Source: CAVOOW01 sp963697675 (GTDB taxonomy: Bacteria; Actinomycetota; Actinomycetes; JACCUZ01). From it: DNA of 64,000 nucleotides. The stretch spans positions 1,364,001 through 1,428,000 of the forward strand of contig CAVOOW010000006.1 of NCBI GenBank assembly GCA_963697675.1, in the 5' to 3' direction. Of this stretch, positions 35,686 through 48,020 are shown piece by piece. The notes under the pieces are model-generated. The model had not been told where the DNA came from. It saw only the letters and a list, made by a program, of their open reading frames with translations, and ran no database searches. The position numbers and the translations under genes are program-made. Numbering within the stretch: the first letter of the stretch is position 1; the number at the start of each line of letters is the position of its first letter.

Positions 35686-35733
35686 TCATGAAGGAACCGT
35701 CCGGCTCTAGCCGGTCCGATCCCTCATGATCAC
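35682..35733. repeat. Palindromic element, GTGATCATGA family
   Basis: Arms GTGATCATGA (35682-35691) and TCATGATCAC (35724-35733) surround an inner hairpin, CCGGCTCTAGCCGG, at 35701-35714. The sigma-factor stop codon (TGA) lies within the left arm. The convergent ABC ATPase gene ends 10 bp beyond the element. A second copy is at 56531-56580. Probable bidirectional terminator, without a T run. Confidence 0.88.
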
Positions 35734-35742
35734 GGCAGGGTC

Positions 35743-36519
35743 CTAGAGGCGGCCGGCCTCGATGATGCGCGCGAGGAACTGCCGGGTCCGCGGTTCGACG
35801 GGATCGACCAGGACCTGCTCGGGCGGTCCTTCCTCGAGCAGCCGGCCGTCGTCCAGGAAGCACACGCGATCCGCGGCCTGGCGCGCGAACGCCATCTCGT
35901 GAGTGGCCATGACGATGGTCATGCCCTGGTCCTTCAGCTCGCGGATCAGGGCCAGCACCTCGCCGACCAGCTCGGGGTCGAGGGCGCTGGTGACCTCGTC
36001 GAGCAGCAGCAGGCGCGGGTTGTTGGCGAGCGCCCGCACGATCGCGACGCGTTGTTGCTGGCCGCCCGAGAGCCGTTCGGGATACTCCTGTGCCTTCTCG
36101 GCCAGGTTGACGCGTCGCAGCAACGTCATCGCGTTGTCCTCGGCCCGGTCGCGTGCCACTTTGTGTACGAGCCGCGGCGCGAGGGTCACGTTGTCGAGAA
36201 CACTCATATGTGGGAACAGGTTGTAGGCCTGGAACACGACGCCGATGCGCCGTCGTACACCGTCCGCATCGACGCGCGGGTCGGTGACGTCCTCGCCATC
36301 GAGATGGATCGTTCCGTCGTCGACGGTCTCGAGCAGGTTGATGCAGCGCAACAGCGTCGACTTGCCGGAACCGGACGCCCCGATCAGCGTGACGACCTCG
36401 TGCTCGGCGACGTCGAGGTCGATCGAGCGCAGCACGGTGTGGTCGCCGAACCTCTTGACGACGCCGGTGCACTGCAGCACCGGGGCGTCCTGCGTCGGGC
36501 CGTTCGGTTGCGCGGTCAC
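35743..36519 (-). CDS. Amino-acid ABC transporter ATP-binding protein
   Basis: A 258-residue polar amino-acid type ATPase (GlnQ/HisP-like). Walker A is GASGSGKST, the signature RLSGGQQQRVAIVRAL, Walker B LLLLDEVTSALDPELV, and the H-loop MATHEMAFAR. GTG at 36519 overlaps the permease stop by 4 bp. Last gene of a three-gene import operon (38299 to 35743): binding protein, permease, ATPase. Longer frames upstream in this phase are not coding. Confidence 0.93.
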   Translation of the reverse strand: MTAQPNGPTQDAPVLQCTGVVKRFGDHTVLRSIDLDVAEHEVVTLIGASGSGKSTLLRCINLLETVDDGTIHLDGEDVTDPRVDADGVRRRIGVVFQAYNLFPHMSVLDNVTLAPRLVHKVARDRAEDNAMTLLRRVNLAEKAQEYPERLSGGQQQRVAIVRALANNPRLLLLDEVTSALDPELVGEVLALIRELKDQGMTIVMATHEMAFARQAADRVCFLDDGRLLEEGPPEQVLVDPVEPRTRQFLARIIEAGRL

Positions 36520-37397
36520 AACGATCCGCCCGCCTGTTGGCGGCGGGCGGCGCGCACGCTGATCGCGTCGGCCACCCGGATCGTGGGGATTGCGAGGGCT
36601 ACGAACAGCAGCCCGGCAACGAGATAGGGCGTGAAATTGAACGTCGCGTCGGAGTGGATCTGGGCCTGGCGTACGGCGTCGAGCGCGCCCAGGACCGAGA
36701 TCAGCCCGACGTCCTTCTGCAGCGCAACGAAGTCGTTGAGCAGCGGCGGCAGCACCCGACGCACCGCCTGCGGGAGGACCACCCGCCGCATCGTCTGCCC
36801 GTAGGTCAATCCCAACGATCGCGCGGCGGCGCGCTGGCTCGGGTGCACCGACTCGATGCCGGCCCGGAACACCTCCGACACGTAGGCCGAGTAGGTGAGT
36901 ACGAGCGCGATCGTGCCGAGGATGACCGGCGAGGTGGGAATGCCCCGCAGCTGCAGCCCCGGCAGACCGAACCCGACGAGATAGAGCAGGATGATCAACG
37001 GCATCCCGCGGAAGAAGTCTGTGTACGCCGCCGCCAGCGCGCGCACCGGGAAGTAGATCGGCCCTCGGAGCGTGCGCAGCGCTGCAACGAGAAGCCCGAC
37101 GATGACGACCAGCACCGCGGTCACGGCGAGGACGCGCACGTTGAGCCACAGGCCGCTCAGGATGTCGGGTAGTGACTCGCGTGCGACCTCGCCGTTGAAG
37201 AAGGACTCGCGCACCCTCGGCCAGCCCGGTGACAGCACGATGGCCGTCAGGACTACGGCAAGGAAGACGATGGTGCTGACGGACGCGATCGCTGTCGAAC
37301 GGCGCGCGCGCCCGCGCCGGTAGTCCGCGCGCCAGCGTTGCAGGTCGCTCGTCGGCGGGTCGGCCAGGTTCGGGGCGGCGTCTGCGGGAACGGTCAC
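36516..37397 (-). CDS. Amino-acid ABC transporter permease
   Basis: A 293-residue inner-membrane permease. An N-terminal ~45-residue cytoplasmic stretch precedes the first helix (ASVSTIVFLAVVLTAIVL), then further helices and the EAA-type coupling loop VHPSQRAAARSLGLTYGQTMRRVVLPQAVRRVLPP, as in the HisM/GlnP family. It probably forms a homodimer, as only one permease is encoded. GTG at 37397 lies 2 bp after the binding-protein stop; an ORF start further upstream would overlap it. Confidence 0.92.
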   Translation of the reverse strand: MTVPADAAPNLADPPTSDLQRWRADYRRGRARRSTAIASVSTIVFLAVVLTAIVLSPGWPRVRESFFNGEVARESLPDILSGLWLNVRVLAVTAVLVVIVGLLVAALRTLRGPIYFPVRALAAAYTDFFRGMPLIILLYLVGFGLPGLQLRGIPTSPVILGTIALVLTYSAYVSEVFRAGIESVHPSQRAAARSLGLTYGQTMRRVVLPQAVRRVLPPLLNDFVALQKDVGLISVLGALDAVRQAQIHSDATFNFTPYLVAGLLFVALAIPTIRVADAISVRAARRQQAGGSL

Positions 37398-37399
37398 GG

Positions 37400-38299
37400 C
37401 TACTTCAGGACCGGCGCGCCGCCCTGCGAGAGCCACTGATCCACCAGCGAGTCCAGCGTCCCGTCCGCGCGCAAGGCGTCAACGGCCTGACTGACGCACG
37501 TCGTCAGCGGGCTGTTCTTCTCGAGAACGAGACCGAACTGCTCGGTCGTACCTCCGGCGCTTGGCAGCTGACCGACGATCTTGCCTTTGGGGAGCTGTAC
37601 GGAAGACATGTAGAACGCGGTCGGAAGGTCGGTCACGAGTGCATCGATCTGACCGTTCTTCAGCGCGCTCACGACGTCGTGATTGGAGTTGTAGACGCGG
37701 GGGCTCTTGTTCGGATCGATGACGGTCTTGATCGCATCGAGGCTGGTCGTGCCCACCTGCGCGCCGATCGTCAGGTCTTTCAGCTCCGCCAAGGTGGTGG
37801 CACCAGCTGCCTTTGAGCCCTTTGTGGTGACCACCGCTTGCGAGACGTCGTAGTAAGGAGACGAGAAGTCGAGCGCATGCTTGCGCTTCGCCGTGATGGA
37901 GAACTCGTTGATGTCGAAGTCCCAGTTCTTGGGCGTCGGCTTGAAGACATTGTTGAACGGCACGCGCGTCCAGGTCACCTCGTCGGGGGTGAAGCCGAGC
38001 TGCTTGGCGACTGCGGCCGCGACGGCGCCTTCGTACCCCTTGCCGTTCTCGGGTTTGTCGTCGATGAACCACGGCGGGAAGACCGGCTGGTCGGTGGCGA
38101 TCGTGAGCTTGCCCGCGCTATGGGTCTGCAGCGACTCCTTGGCGCACGCGTCCGGTGTCGCGGTCGGGCTCGCACTCTCGGAGGCCGGCGGCGTCTTGGA
38201 GGTCGCGGCCTCGGTGTTGTCGTCCGAGGGCGCACACGCCGACATCAGTGCGGTCACGGCAAGGAGCGCGAGAAGGGGACGGACGGCCTGGCGGGTCAC
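37400..38299 (-). CDS. Amino-acid ABC transporter substrate-binding lipoprotein
   Basis: A 299-residue type II periplasmic-binding-protein family member. The signal peptide ends in the lipobox LMSAC (Cys22), followed by a Ser/Thr/Pro-rich linker. The binding domain starts at KLTIATDQPVFPPWFIDD; FDINEFSITAKRKHALDFSSPYYDVSQAVV is the classic segment. The ligand is probably a polar amino acid. GTG at 38299 has AGGGAG upstream. It is first in the operon; its promoter must lie in 38300-38400. Confidence 0.92.
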   Translation of the reverse strand: MTRQAVRPLLALLAVTALMSACAPSDDNTEAATSKTPPASESASPTATPDACAKESLQTHSAGKLTIATDQPVFPPWFIDDKPENGKGYEGAVAAAVAKQLGFTPDEVTWTRVPFNNVFKPTPKNWDFDINEFSITAKRKHALDFSSPYYDVSQAVVTTKGSKAAGATTLAELKDLTIGAQVGTTSLDAIKTVIDPNKSPRVYNSNHDVVSALKNGQIDALVTDLPTAFYMSSVQLPKGKIVGQLPSAGGTTEQFGLVLEKNSPLTTCVSQAVDALRADGTLDSLVDQWLSQGGAPVLK

Positions 38300-38714
38300 G
38301 GGTGCTCCCTGATCGAGAGATGAGGTCGTTGGCGATCGTACGGAGGCAACTCGGGTACGCGTACCCGCATTCCGCCACTTGGTTGGTGGACAAATCGGAA
38401 ATCATTCCAAGTCGATCATGCAGGACCTGGGGGACGCACGGGTTTTCGCAGGTCAGCGCCCCGATCTTCAAATCGATCATGCAGGACTTGGGTGGTGGTG
38501 TCGGTGGCAACCGGCGGGGATCAATGTTTCTGGGGGTACGAGCGGCGCGGGCTGAGCAGGTGGGGCGTGGTTCGGGATTCGGGTTGGTTTCCCCTCGAGC
38601 CTGCCCGCGGCGGCACGGTGGGTCCGCGGGCATGGCGGAGTGCGTTGGAGGTGGCCGGTAGGCTGGCCATGCCACTCAACAGATGGTCCGCCCAGTCCGC
38701 AGGAGTTGCCCCGG
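38300..38714. other. Intergenic region between the importer operon and purS, with repeat copies
   Basis: This 415-bp gap holds two divergent promoters (importer on the minus strand, purSQL on the plus strand). TCGATCATGCA occurs at 38412-38422 and 38473-38483, with the GCAGGTCAGCGCCC module between them (38448-38462 region); these match the array at 29996-30226. A frame through the gap stays open into purQ but is not a gene. The purS ribosome site AGGAG is at 38701-38705. I can name no clear riboswitch or operator here. Confidence 0.7.
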
Positions 38715-38963
38715 ATGGCTCGCGTCGTCGTCGACGTCATGCTCAAACCCGAGATTCTCGACCCTCAGGGACAGGCCATCGCCCAGGCGATGGCTCGCCT
38801 CGGCTACGACCACATCTCCGATGTCCGGCAGGGCAAACGCTTCGAGGTCGAACTCGAAGGCGAGATCACCGAAGAGCGGCTGGCCCAGATCAGGATGGCC
38901 GCCGAGACGATGCTGTCCAACCCGGTGATCGAGGACTTCATCGTTCGCGTCGAGCCAGCATGA
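38715..38963 (+). CDS. purS: Phosphoribosylformylglycinamidine synthase subunit PurS
   Basis: An 82-residue subunit that bridges PurQ and PurL in the Gram-positive-type FGAM synthase. It starts MARVVVDVMLKPEILDPQGQ, with the typical IAQAMARLGYDHISDVRQGK and the C-terminal NPVIEDFIVRVE. The ATG at 38715 follows AGGAG. It overlaps purQ by 4 bp. The presence of a separate PurS matches the short PurL encoded downstream. Confidence 0.97.
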   Translation: MARVVVDVMLKPEILDPQGQAIAQAMARLGYDHISDVRQGKRFEVELEGEITEERLAQIRMAAETMLSNPVIEDFIVRVEPA

Positions 38964-39627
38964 AGGTCGGTGTCGTCTCCTTCCCCGGGTCGCTCGACGA
39001 CCGCGACGCTGCGCGCGCCGTACGCATCGCTGGGCACGAGAGCGTCGCGCTGTGGCACGGCGACGACGACCTCCGCGGGGTCGACGCGGTCGTGCTGCCC
39101 GGCGGGTTCTCCTACGGTGACTATCTGCGTTGCGGTGCCATCGCGCGCTTCGCTCCCGTGATGACCTCCGTGATCGCCGGAGCCAAAGAGGGCCTGCCGG
39201 TCCTCGGCATCTGCAACGGCTTCCAGATCCTCTGCGAGTCACACCTGCTGCCCGGGGCGCTGATCCGCAACGACCATCGCAAGTTCGTCTGCCGCGATCA
39301 GGAGCTCGCGGTCGAGAACAACGCAACCGTCTGGACCTCGTCCTACCAGCGCGACCAGCACATCGTCGTGCCGTTGAAGAACGGCGAGGGTGGCTTCGTG
39401 GCCGACGACAACACCCTCGACCGACTCGAGGGAGAGGGCCGCGTCGTCGTACGTTACGTCGGCGACAACCCCAACGGCTCCTACCGTGCCATCGCCGGAA
39501 TATCCAACGAACGAGGCAACGTCGTCGGCCTGATGCCGCACCCCGAGCACGCGGTCGAGGAGCTGACCGGCCCGACAACTGACGGCCTGGGCTTCTTCAC
39601 CTCGCTGCTCGACTCGGTCGTGCGCGC

Positions 39628-39631
<4 letters not shown>
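38960..39631 (+). CDS. purQ: FGAM synthase glutaminase subunit PurQ
   Basis: This class I glutamine amidotransferase subunit releases ammonia for PurL. It is 223 residues long. VVSFPGSLDDRDAARA starts the fold; VLGICNGFQIL holds the catalytic cysteine, and GLMPHPEHAVEE the catalytic His and Glu. The ATG at 38960 overlaps purS by 4 bp, and its stop overlaps purL by 4 bp, so all three subunits are translationally coupled. Confidence 0.97.
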
Positions 39632-41898
<2,267 letters not shown>

Positions 41899-41944
41899 TT
41901 CTTCGGGGTGGAGGAGGGACGACGCCGCAGGCGCGCCCCTGCCC

Positions 41945-43794
41945 TCAGACGAGTGAGTCGGCCCAGGCCTGGTGCAGCCCGGCGTAGTCGCCGCCGCCTC
42001 GTACCAGCTCGGCGGGCGTGCCGTCCTCGATGACGCGGCCCGCCTCGAGCACGAGGACCCGGTCGGCGATCTCGACGGTGGACAGCCGGTGGGCGATGAT
42101 CAGCGCCGTGCGGTCGGCGAGGATCGTGCGCAGCGCCCGCTGCACGAGCCGCTCGCTCGGGATGTCCAGCGACGAGGTCGCCTCGTCGAGGATCAGCACT
42201 GCCGGGTTGCCGAGGAACGCTCGGGCGAAGGCGACCAGCTGCCGCTGCCCGGCCGACAGCCGCCCGCCGCGCTTGCCGATGTCGGTGTCGTAGCCGTCGG
42301 GCAGGGCTGCGATGAAGTCGTGCGCGCCGATCGCCTGCGCCGCCGCGATCGACGTCGGCCTCGCTCGCGCCCGGCCGGCCGAACCGGATGTTCTCGGCGA
42401 CCGTGTCGGCGAACAGGAAGTTCTCCTGGGTCACCATGACGACCCCGCGCCGCAGGTCCGGCTCGGAGAGGTCGCGCAGGTCGACCCCGTCGAGCCGCAC
42501 CGACCCGATCGAGCGGGTCGTAGAACCGCGCGACGAGCCGGGCGATGGTCGTCTTGCCGGCCCCGGTCGCTCCGACCATCGCGACGGTCTGCCCAGCCGG
42601 GATGTGCAGGTCGAGGCCGGGCAGCACGATGGCATCGCGATAGCCGAACCGCACGTTGTCGAGGTCGACGCGTCCCTCGATGTGCGCCAGCGGTACGGGG
42701 TGTTCGGGCTCGGCGACGGCCGGCTTCTCGTCCAGCACGCCGGACAGCTTCTCCAGCGCGGCCGTCGCCGACTGCAGCGAGTTGTAGAACATGGACAGCT
42801 CCTGCATCGGCTCGAAGAACCGGCGCAGGTAGAGCAGGAACGCGGCCAGCACGCCGACCTCGGTCTGGCCGCCCATCACGCGGTAGCCGCCGTAGACCAG
42901 CACGACCGCGACGGTGACGTTGCCGATCAGCTTGATGCCCGGCGCGAAGATCGCGACCAGCTTGAAGGCGCGCTCGTTGGCGAGGCGGTAGTCGTAGTTG
43001 AGCGTCTCGAAGATCTCCTGGTTGCGCGGCTCGCGACGGAACGCCTGCACTGCGCGGATGCCGCCGAGCGACTCGACGAAGTGCACGATGACGAGTGCGA
43101 CCGTCTCGCGGGTCGGCGGTAGGCGATCGCGGAGTTGCGCCGGAACCACCTGGACAGCCACAGCAGCAGCGGGAACGACAGCAGGGTGACCAGGCCCATC
43201 GGCAGGTCGAGGAACAGCAGGATGACGCCGACCGAGCCGACCGACAGCGCTGCGACCACCAGGTCGTCGATGCCGCCGTCGAGCAGCTCGCCGAGCGCGT
43301 CGACGTCACTGGTCAGCCGGGAGATCACCCGACCAGACGTATAGCGCTCGTGGAAGGCCGGCGACAGCCGCTGGAAGTGGTCGTACACACGGGTGCGCAG
43401 GTCGTAGCAGGACGGCCTGACCGATGCGCCCGCTCGCCACGAGGAACGCGCGCTTGGTCAGATACTCCACGACCGCTGCGACGACGAACGCGACCGTGAC
43501 CGCGACGAGCACGGTCGGCGGCTCGCCGTCGTCGAGCGGTGGGATGCCTCGGTCGATGCCGACCTTCACCAGGTAGGGCCCGGCCATCGCGGCGGCGTTC
43601 TGCAGCAGCAGGAGCACGAGCACCCACCACAGGCTGCGCCGGTGCGGCCGCAGCAGGCTGCCGAGCAACCGTCGGCTGCGGCGCTGCAGCCGCACCCGCG
43701 TCGAGCTCGGCAGGTCGTCCTGGTGCTCGGCGGCGACACCGCGCCATGAGTCGATGCTCGGCGGGCTCGCTGGGGCGCTCGGTGGCGCGCTCAC
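41945..43794 (-). pseudogene. ABC exporter, fused membrane/ATPase protein (second of pair), four indels as read
   Basis: Pieces in successive frames assemble into one ~610-residue half-transporter: six helices (from LWWVLVLLLLQNAAAMAGPYLV), then the ATPase with Walker A VGATGAGKTTIARLV, signature RLSAGQRQLVAFARA and Walker B VLILDEATSSLD. Breaks lie near 43407 (+1), 43113 (-1), 42513 (+1) and 42347 (+1). GTG at 43794 overlaps the stop of the upstream partner by 4 bp. The pair is built like heterodimeric multidrug/lipid exporters (LmrA/BmrCD type). Whether the gene is truly broken or the sequence is wrong cannot be told here. Confidence 0.82.
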
Positions 43795-45604
43795 GCCGGC
43801 ACCCCCTCTGCGTGCTGGGACAGCACCGCGCGGTAGGCCGGGAGTTGACGCCATCAGCTCCGAGTGGGTGCCGACCGCGGTGATGCTGCCGCGCTCGAGC
43901 AGGGCGACCCGGTCGGCGAGCGCCACGGTCGACGGGCGGTGGACGACGAGCAGCGCTGTGGTGCTGTCGAGCACGCGGCGCAGCGCCTGCTCGACCAACG
44001 ACTCGGTGTGCACGTCGAGCGCCGACAGCGGGTCGTCGAGGACGAGTACGCGCGGGCGGCCCAGCACCGCCCGGGCCAGCGCCAAGCCGCTGGCGCTGGC
44101 CGCCGGACAGCGACAGGCCCTGCTCCCCGATGCGGGTGTCCAGGCCCCACGGCAGGTCGTGTACGAAGGTCGCCTGCGCGATCTCGAGTGCCTCGGCGAC
44201 CTCGGCGTCGCTGGCGTCCGGATATCCCAGCGTGAGGTTGTCGCGAACGCTCGAGGAGAACAGCGTCGCGTCCTCGAAGGCCACCGACACCAGGCTGCGC
44301 AGCGAGGTCAGCTGCAGGTCGCGGATGTCGCGGCCGTCGATCGTGATGCGCCCGGCCGTGACGTCGTACAGCCGCGGCACCAGCGCAGACAGGGTGGTCT
44401 TGCCGCTGCCGGTCACGCCCGACGATCGCGAGCGTCTCGCCCGGGCGTGATCTCGAGGTCGATGTCGCGCAGCACCGGCTCGGTCGCGCCCGCGTAGGTG
44501 AAGCTGACGTCCTCGAAAGCCACCCGCCGCTGTCGTCGGCGGACACCGTGCGCGTGACTCCGAGCGGATCCGTCACCGTCGTTGCCGCCACGACCGCACC
44601 AGGGCTGTCGACGATCGAGGGCTCGGTGTCGAACACCTCGTAGATGCGGTCCGCCGCGGTCATCGCCTCCTGGCCGTTGGCCAGGATCCAGCCGAGCGAG
44701 TCGATCGGCCAGACGAGCATCAGCATCAGCGACACGAAGGCGACCAGGTCGCCGAGGCTCATCGCGTCCTTGGACACCGCGACCGAGCCGAACAGCAGCA
44801 CCCCGCCGAGCGTGAGGCTCGGGCACGAGGTCGAACAGCGACCAGAAGCGCGCCACCAGCGTGGCCTTGCCCACCGCGGAGTCGTGCAGCGTGCGCGCAC
44901 CGCGCCGGAACTCGCGCCCGACGTGGTCGCGCCGTCCGAACGAGCGGATGACCCGCACGCCGACGGCCGACTCCTCGACGAAGGTCGCGAGGTCTCCCTG
45001 CAGGTCCTGCACGTGCCGCGAAACCTTGAGGTAGGCCCGCGAGAGGTTGCGCGAGATGAACAGCAGCGGCACCGAGGAGGCGGCCACGAGGATGGCGAGC
45101 GGCGGGTAGATGTGGACGAGCAGCGCCACGACCGTGATGAACGTGGCGATGTTGATGACGAGGTAGACCAGCCCGAAGGACAGGAACCGCCGGATGGTCG
45201 ACAGGTCGGTCGTCGCCCGGGAGAGCAGCTGACCGGTCTGCCACTTGTCGTGGAAGGCGACGGGCAGCCGCTGCAGGTGGGCGTAGAGGTCGTCGCGGAC
45301 GGCCGTCTCCATGCCGAGCGCGGCGTAGGACTGCACCCACCGACGGATGAAGACCAGACCCGCCTCGAGCACGCCGAGCGCCAGGGCCAGCAGGCCGAGC
45401 GGGATCAGCCCGCTGCGGTCGCCCTCCGCGATCGGGCCGTCGACGACCGAGCGCGTGACGAGAGGGATGACGATGCTGGCACCCACCGCCACGCGCGGCG
45501 GCGCCGGTCATCAGCAGCATCTGCCCCAGATATGGCCTCACATAGGTACGAATCCGCCACAGCGAGTGCATGCTGCTGCGAGGGCGAACCGAGGAGGGGG
45601 ACAT
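43791..45604 (-). pseudogene. ABC exporter, fused membrane/ATPase protein (first of pair), seven indels as read
   Basis: Starting at ATG 45604 (MSPSSVRPRSSMHSLWRIRTYV), the pieces give a ~600-residue ABC exporter: VQSYAALGMETAVRDDLYAHLQRLP in the membrane part, then AFEDVSFTYAGATEPVLRDI, Walker A VTGSGKTTLSALVP, signature SLSGGQRQRLALARA and Walker B VLVLDDPLSALD. By my reading frames break near 45493 (+1), 44820 (+1), 44524 (-1), 44441 (+1), 44419 (+1), 44086 (+1) and 43841 (+1). Two of these are extra G in GGG runs that sit in the Walker A region. The Walker B Glu is replaced by Asp (DDPLS), as in the degenerate site of heterodimeric exporters. Confidence 0.82.
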
Positions 45605-45681
45605 TGCTTGTCACGGTACGTGGCGCCGCCGACATTTCCCATTCGGTTTCCGTCGCCGGACAGTCCGTGGGCGGGGATAGC

Positions 45682-46062
45682 GTGACGGGCGTGTCAGGCC
45701 CGCGTCGTCGTACCGATCCCGAACTCGGCCGAGCGGCGCTCGCCCGAGCCGTCGGCGCCGATCCACCCGCGTCAGCAGCCCGCGCCGATCTGCGCGACGC
45801 GACGCGCTATCTGCTCGAGGAGCTGGCGGCCCGGGCGCCGGGTCGCACCGTCGAGGTGCGCGTGCCTCCGTTCGGCGCGGTGCAGTGCGTCGAGGGCCCG
45901 CGGCACACCCGGGGGACCCCGCCCAACGTCGTCGAGACCGACGCCGAGACGTGGCTCGGGCTGGCGACCGGCCGGCTCGGGTGGGCCGCAGCGGTGGCAT
46001 CAGGAGCGGTACGCGCGAGCGGGGAACGCGCCGACCTTTCTGACTTTCTGCCTATCACCTGA
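45682..46062 (+). CDS. Sterol carrier family protein
   Basis: A 126-residue actinobacterial protein of the bacterial sterol-carrier (SCP/MDMPI C-terminal-like) group: ELGRAALARAVGADP, ATRYLLEELAARAPGRTVEVRVPPFGAVQCVEGPRHTRGTPPNVVETDAETWL and the end ERADLSDFLPI. It is often encoded near purF in actinobacteria, as here. GTG at 45682 or 45691 is in frame; GGGGAT sits better for 45682. It is divergent from the exporter pair. Function unknown; likely binds a small hydrophobic or thiol compound. Confidence 0.8.
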   Translation: MTGVSGPRRRTDPELGRAALARAVGADPPASAARADLRDATRYLLEELAARAPGRTVEVRVPPFGAVQCVEGPRHTRGTPPNVVETDAETWLGLATGRLGWAAAVASGAVRASGERADLSDFLPIT

Positions 46063-46066
46063 CACG

Positions 46067-46825
46067 ATGTCCGGCATGTCTGGTCACCGTCTGCACCGTT
46101 CTGTCCTCGCCGTCGCCCTGAGCCTCGGGCTCGTGTGCGCTGCCACGCCCCTGGCGATGGGCGCGCAAGCGGCCAGCAACGCGGCGGTGGAGACGTTCAC
46201 CATCGGTACGTCGGTCAAGGGCCGGCCCATCACGGTCGTCCACCGGTCCCACGACGGCGCGCGCACGAAGGTCGTCATCATCGGCAACATCCACGGCGAC
46301 GAGCGGGCCGGGCTGCGGGTCATCAAGGACCTGCTCGACCGCAAGCTGCCGACCAACGTCGACCTCTACCTGATCCGCACCGCCAACCCCGACGGCGTCG
46401 CAGCCGACCGGCGGACCAACGCCCACGGAGTCGACCTCAACCGCAACTTCGGCTATCACTGGGCGCCCAGCACGAAGGGCACCAGCACGTGGTCGGGCCC
46501 GGCCAAGTTCTCCGAGCCGGAGAGCAAGGCGCTCAAGAGGTTCGTGAAGCAGCTCGATCCCGCTCTGGTCGTCACGTTCCACCAGCCGCTGTTCGGGGTC
46601 GGCGCGAACGACAAGGGCATGCCGATCGTGCGGGCGATCGCCGCGGGCATCCACCTGCCGGTCCGGTCGTTCAGCTGCACCGGCAAGTGCGCGGGGTCGT
46701 TCACCAGCTGGGTCAACCACCGCACCGACGGTGTCGCGGTGACCGTGGAGTTCGGGGAGAAGGCGGCCAAGAAGCGCATCCGCCGGGCGGCACGTACGGT
46801 GCTCCGGGTCGGTTCCACCCTCTGA
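46067..46825 (+). CDS. M14 family zinc carboxypeptidase (murein peptide amidase-like), exported
   Basis: A 252-residue protein with a signal peptide (about residues 1-36, ending AQA). The M14 zinc site is IIGNIHGDE (His76, Glu79) and TFHQP (His172); NPDG, GVDLNRNF and VTVEFG (catalytic Glu228) complete the pattern. This layout matches MpaA-type enzymes that trim peptidoglycan peptides, so a cell-wall role outside the membrane is likely. ATG at 46067, 4 bp after the sterol-carrier gene. Confidence 0.9.
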   Translation: MSGMSGHRLHRSVLAVALSLGLVCAATPLAMGAQAASNAAVETFTIGTSVKGRPITVVHRSHDGARTKVVIIGNIHGDERAGLRVIKDLLDRKLPTNVDLYLIRTANPDGVAADRRTNAHGVDLNRNFGYHWAPSTKGTSTWSGPAKFSEPESKALKRFVKQLDPALVVTFHQPLFGVGANDKGMPIVRAIAAGIHLPVRSFSCTGKCAGSFTSWVNHRTDGVAVTVEFGEKAAKKRIRRAARTVLRVGSTL

Positions 46826-46943
46826 GGGTGCGGACACCGGTTCGCTGGCGCAGGGCGTGATTTCAACTGATTTCGCACCATCGAGACCTAATCGCAACCG
46901 AATTCGTCGCCTGAGCCCCCGATCCATCACTAGGCTGCCCCGC

Positions 46944-48020
46944 GTGACGACACCTGCGGTCCAGTTGCACGGGCTCCGGAAGGTCTTCGGTGCCCGCGAC
47001 GACGCGGTGACCGCGGTCGACTCCGTGGACCTGTCGGTGGGGGACGGTGAGTTCTTCGCGATGCTCGGTCCGTCGGGCTCGGGCAAGACCACCGTGCTGC
47101 GGATGATCGCCGGGTTCGAGTCCCCGACCGCCGGACGGATCGAGCTCGGCGGGCGGGACGTCACCGACGACCCGCCGTTCGACCGCGACGTCAACACGGT
47201 CTTCCAGGACTACGCGCTGTTCCCGCACATGACCGTCGTGCAGAACGTCGCCTACGGGCTGATGGTCAAGAAGGTCGGCAAGGCGGCCCGGCTGGCCCGC
47301 GCGCACCAGGCGCTCGCGACGGTGCGGCTGGAGGGCTTCGAGTCGCGGCGGCCCAGCCAGCTCTCCGGCGGTCAGCGCCAGCGCGTCGCACTCGCCCGCG
47401 CGCTGGTCAACGAGCCCAAGGTGCTCCTGCTCGACGAGCCGCTCGGTGCCCTCGACCTCAAGCTGCGCGAGCAGATGCAGGTCGAGCTCAAGTCGATCCA
47501 GCGCGACGTCGGCATCACGTTCCTGTTCGTCACCCACGACCAGGAGGAGGCGCTGACGATGAGCGACCGGGTCGCGGTGTTCAACAACGGGCGCATCGAG
47601 CAGGTCGGCACCCCCCGAGACGTCTACGAGCGACCGGCGACGGCCTTCGTCGCCGGCTTCGTCGGCACGTCGAACCTCCTGCAGGGTCAGGCGGCGCGTG
47701 AGCTGGTGGGCAAGGACGGCGTGTTCAGCGTGCGGCCCGAGAAGATCCGTGTCGCCGCCTCGGGTGATGGAGGTCGCGGCGCACTGGCGGACGGCGAGAT
47801 CAGCGCGCCGGGCCGGGTCCGCGAGGTGGTCTACGCCGGTGCGGCCACCCGCTACGTCGTACGACTCGAGTCGGGCAGTGACTTCATCGCGGTGCGGCAG
47901 AACGACGACCGGCAGAGCGACCCCGACCAGAGCACCGGCGGCGAGCCCGTCCAGCGGGACGCCGCCGTGCAACTGGTGTGGCGCAAGGAGCATGTCTACG
48001 AGGTTGGAGGAAGCGGATGA
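46944..48020 (+). CDS. Polyamine-type ABC transporter ATP-binding protein (PotA-like)
   Basis: A 358-residue ATPase of the spermidine/putrescine importer group. Walker A is GPSGSGKTT, the Q-loop TVFQDYALFPHM, the signature QLSGGQRQRVALARAL, Walker B VLLLDEPLGALD, and a C-terminal TOBE-type domain (VFSVRPEKIRV). GTG at 46944. It opens a four-gene operon (ATPase, binding protein, two permeases) with 4-bp overlaps. The group also imports other cations and phosphonates, so polyamine is inferred from the operon shape. Confidence 0.9.
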   Translation: MTTPAVQLHGLRKVFGARDDAVTAVDSVDLSVGDGEFFAMLGPSGSGKTTVLRMIAGFESPTAGRIELGGRDVTDDPPFDRDVNTVFQDYALFPHMTVVQNVAYGLMVKKVGKAARLARAHQALATVRLEGFESRRPSQLSGGQRQRVALARALVNEPKVLLLDEPLGALDLKLREQMQVELKSIQRDVGITFLFVTHDQEEALTMSDRVAVFNNGRIEQVGTPRDVYERPATAFVAGFVGTSNLLQGQAARELVGKDGVFSVRPEKIRVAASGDGGRGALADGEISAPGRVREVVYAGAATRYVVRLESGSDFIAVRQNDDRQSDPDQSTGGEPVQRDAAVQLVWRKEHVYEVGGSG

